Below are positions 40,770 to 42,679 of a stretch of DNA of 42,679 nucleotides, piece by piece. The DNA is from Azospirillum sp. Its GTDB lineage: Bacteria; Pseudomonadota; Alphaproteobacteria; CACIAM-22H2. The stretch is taken from NCBI GenBank assembly GCA_020249045.1, contig JADCGK010000083.1, forward strand, positions 1-42,679. Reading direction: 5' to 3'. The number at the start of each line of letters is the position of its first letter. Position 1 is the stretch's first letter. Position numbers and translations under genes: made by a program. A model generated the notes under the pieces. It did not search any database and had not been told where the DNA came from. It worked only from the letters and a program-made list of their open reading frames with translations.

Positions 40770-41591
40770 TCAAGAGCCCGCCAGCGCCGTCCCGTCGCGC
40801 CATGCGTAGGGTCCTTCGAACGGCGCGTGGGTGGCGAGATGCGCGACCAGCCCGGCGCCTTCGCGCCACAGGAAAAGCCGGTGGCCCGGCGGTTCCAGCG
40901 TGAAGCCGAAGGGTGCTCCTTCGCCCAACCCGAGCGCCACTTGATGCGCCGTCGCCGGCGCGCACGAGGCGATCGTGCCCGCGAACCGCGTTTCGATGGC
41001 GCGGTGCAGATGGCCTGCGGCGACGTGCTCGACGTTCGGATGGCGGGCGACGATGGCGGCGAGTTTTTCGGGCGCGGCCAGCCCCATCGCGTCCATCGCC
41101 GCAATCCCCGTCGCGAAAGGCGGGTGATGCAGGAAGATCAGCGTCGGCTTGTCCCCGCCGCGCGCGAGGACGTCTTCGAGCCAGGCGAGCCGCCTGTCGC
41201 ACAACACGCCGCCGGGTTTGCCCTCGTCGAGCGTGTCGAGCGCCACCAGACGCACCGGAAATTCGTCGACGACGTACTGCACGAACGGAAAATCCCCCAC
41301 GCGCCGCGCGATGTCGGGAAACGCGGCCAGAAAGGGGCCGCGCGCGTCGTGGTTGCCGGGGATCGGGAAGACCGGCACGTCGAGCGGGGCGAGAACGCGG
41401 CGCAAATTCGCGTATTCCTCGGCCGCACCAGCGTCCACGCAATCGCCGGTCAGCAACACGCAATCCGGCCGGGGCCGCCGCGCGCGCAAGGCGGCGACCG
41501 CGCGCGCGAGCCCGGCCGCGGTGTCCACGCGCCCGCGATAGTTCCGGCCTTCGGCCAGGATGTGGGGATCGGTGAGCTGGGCGATCAGCAT
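40770..41591 (-). CDS. metallophosphoesterase, CpdA-like 3',5'-cyclic nucleotide phosphodiesterase
   Basis: LIAQLTDPHI, LLTGDCVDAG, IPGNHDARGPF, FLHHPPF, AGHLHRAI. Confidence 0.88.
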   Translation of the reverse strand: MLIAQLTDPHILAEGRNYRGRVDTAAGLARAVAALRARRPRPDCVLLTGDCVDAGAAEEYANLRRVLAPLDVPVFPIPGNHDARGPFLAAFPDIARRVGDFPFVQYVVDEFPVRLVALDTLDEGKPGGVLCDRRLAWLEDVLARGGDKPTLIFLHHPPFATGIAAMDAMGLAAPEKLAAIVARHPNVEHVAAGHLHRAIETRFAGTIASCAPATAHQVALGLGEGAPFGFTLEPPGHRLFLWREGAGLVAHLATHAPFEGPYAWRDGTALAGS

Positions 41592-41674
41592 GGGGCGCAT
41601 CCTCGCCGGGCGCCGCGCGAAGTCAAGCGCCGGGCTTGAACCGCGCGGCGCGCGGCCCGACACTGGGCCTTGCG

Positions 41675-42679
41675 ATGGCGAGTCCCAAGATCACCGCGGT
41701 GCTCGGGCCCACCAATACCGGCAAGACGCATCTGGCCGTGACCCGCATGCTCGGCCATTCGTCGGGGATGATCGGCTTCCCCTTGCGCTTGCTCGCGCGC
41801 GAGAATTACGAGCGCATCGCCGCCATCAAGGGCCGCAATGCGGTGGCGTTGGTGACGGGCGAGGAGCGCATCGTTCCGCCTTACGCGCGCTGGTTCGTGT
41901 GCACGGTCGAAGCCATGCCGATGGACCGCGATGTGGCGTTCCTGGCGGTTGACGAAATCCAGATGGTCGCCGACCGCGAGCGCGGCCACGTTTTCACCGA
42001 CCGCCTGCTGCACGCGCGCGGCCGCGACGAGACGATGTTCATGGGGGCGTCGTCGGCCAAGCGCCTGATCCGCGCGCTCGTACCCGGGGTGGAGTTCGTC
42101 GAGCGGCCGCGGCTGTCGACGCTGCGCCATACCGGTCCGCGCAAGATCACGCGCCTGCCGCGCCGGTCGGCGGCGGTCGCGTTTTCGGCGGCCGAAGTCT
42201 ATTCGATCGCCGAACTCGTGCGCCGGCAGCGCGGCGGCTGCGCATTGGTGTTCGGCGCCCTGTCCCCGCGCACGCGCAACGCGCAAGTCGCGCTCTACCA
42301 ATCGGGCGACGTCGACTATCTGGTCGCGACCGACGCGATCGGCATGGGCCTGAACATGGACGTCGATCACGTCGCCTTCGCCCAGCTCGCGAAATTCGAC
42401 GGACGCGCGTCGCGGCGGTTGAGCGACGCCGAACTCGGGCAAATCGCCGGCCGCGCGGGCCGGCACATGAACGACGGCACGTTCGGCACGACCGCCGACA
42501 TGGGGGCTCTCGATCCCGACACCGTGCGCGCGATCGAAGAACACGAATACCCGCGTCTGGAACACGCCTATTGGCGCAATTCGGATCTGGATTTCCGCAC
42601 CCTCGACGGGCTGCTCGCCACACTCGACGCGCGGGCCCCGCGCGGCGAATTGATCAAGATCCGCGACGCCGACGATCAC
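41675..42679 (+). CDS. Suv3-like ATP-dependent RNA helicase, N-terminal part (runs off the window)
   Basis: My translation from ATG 41675: MASPKITAVLGPTNTGKTHLAVTRMLGHSSGMIGFPLRLLARENYERI...AVDEIQM...VATDAIGMGLNMDVDHVAF...QIAGRAGRH; open to 42679; not in the ORF track. Confidence 0.9.
   Translation, partial: MASPKITAVLGPTNTGKTHLAVTRMLGHSSGMIGFPLRLLARENYERIAAIKGRNAVALVTGEERIVPPYARWFVCTVEAMPMDRDVAFLAVDEIQMVADRERGHVFTDRLLHARGRDETMFMGASSAKRLIRALVPGVEFVERPRLSTLRHTGPRKITRLPRRSAAVAFSAAEVYSIAELVRRQRGGCALVFGALSPRTRNAQVALYQSGDVDYLVATDAIGMGLNMDVDHVAFAQLAKFDGRASRRLSDAELGQIAGRAGRHMNDGTFGTTADMGALDPDTVRAIEEHEYPRLEHAYWRNSDLDFRTLDGLLATLDARAPRGELIKIRDADDH

Overview
High-GC, alphaproteobacterial-looking chromosomal window, densely coded. 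No rRNA, CRISPR array, transposase, integrase or phage module was seen. Main blocks, left to right: (1) ABC ATPase / lipoprotein alpha-beta hydrolase / tryptophan 2,3-dioxygenase on the minus strand; (2) zinc-finger protein + DNA polymerase I; (3) two tiny tandem proteins with a shared C-terminal tail, followed by an orphan protein that reads like a degenerate class III cyclase; (4) DUF1232 protein, aconitase AcnA and a PAS sensor histidine kinase; (5) a branched-chain/aromatic-type ABC uptake locus (acyl-CoA ligase, LivG, LivH, LivM ... LivK, LivF, PaaK-like ligase) interrupted by an arsenic-type cassette (cytochrome c, flavoprotein monooxygenase, ArsR, ArsC, aquaglyceroporin); (6) a complete ccmABCDEFGHI cytochrome c maturation operon; (7) a PAS_5 protein + membrane class III cyclase behind a tRNA-Ala(CGC); (8) YggT, FolD, kynureninase, HtpG, CpdA-like phosphodiesterase and a Suv3-like helicase cut by the window end. 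The best leads are the ars cassette with two near-identical candidate operators, the twin small proteins ending in SGRGxxVD[L/V]AA, the pseudo-cyclase, and the structured leaders upstream of ccmA and of a 68-aa ORF. All assignments are by eye from the sequence; no database search was run.
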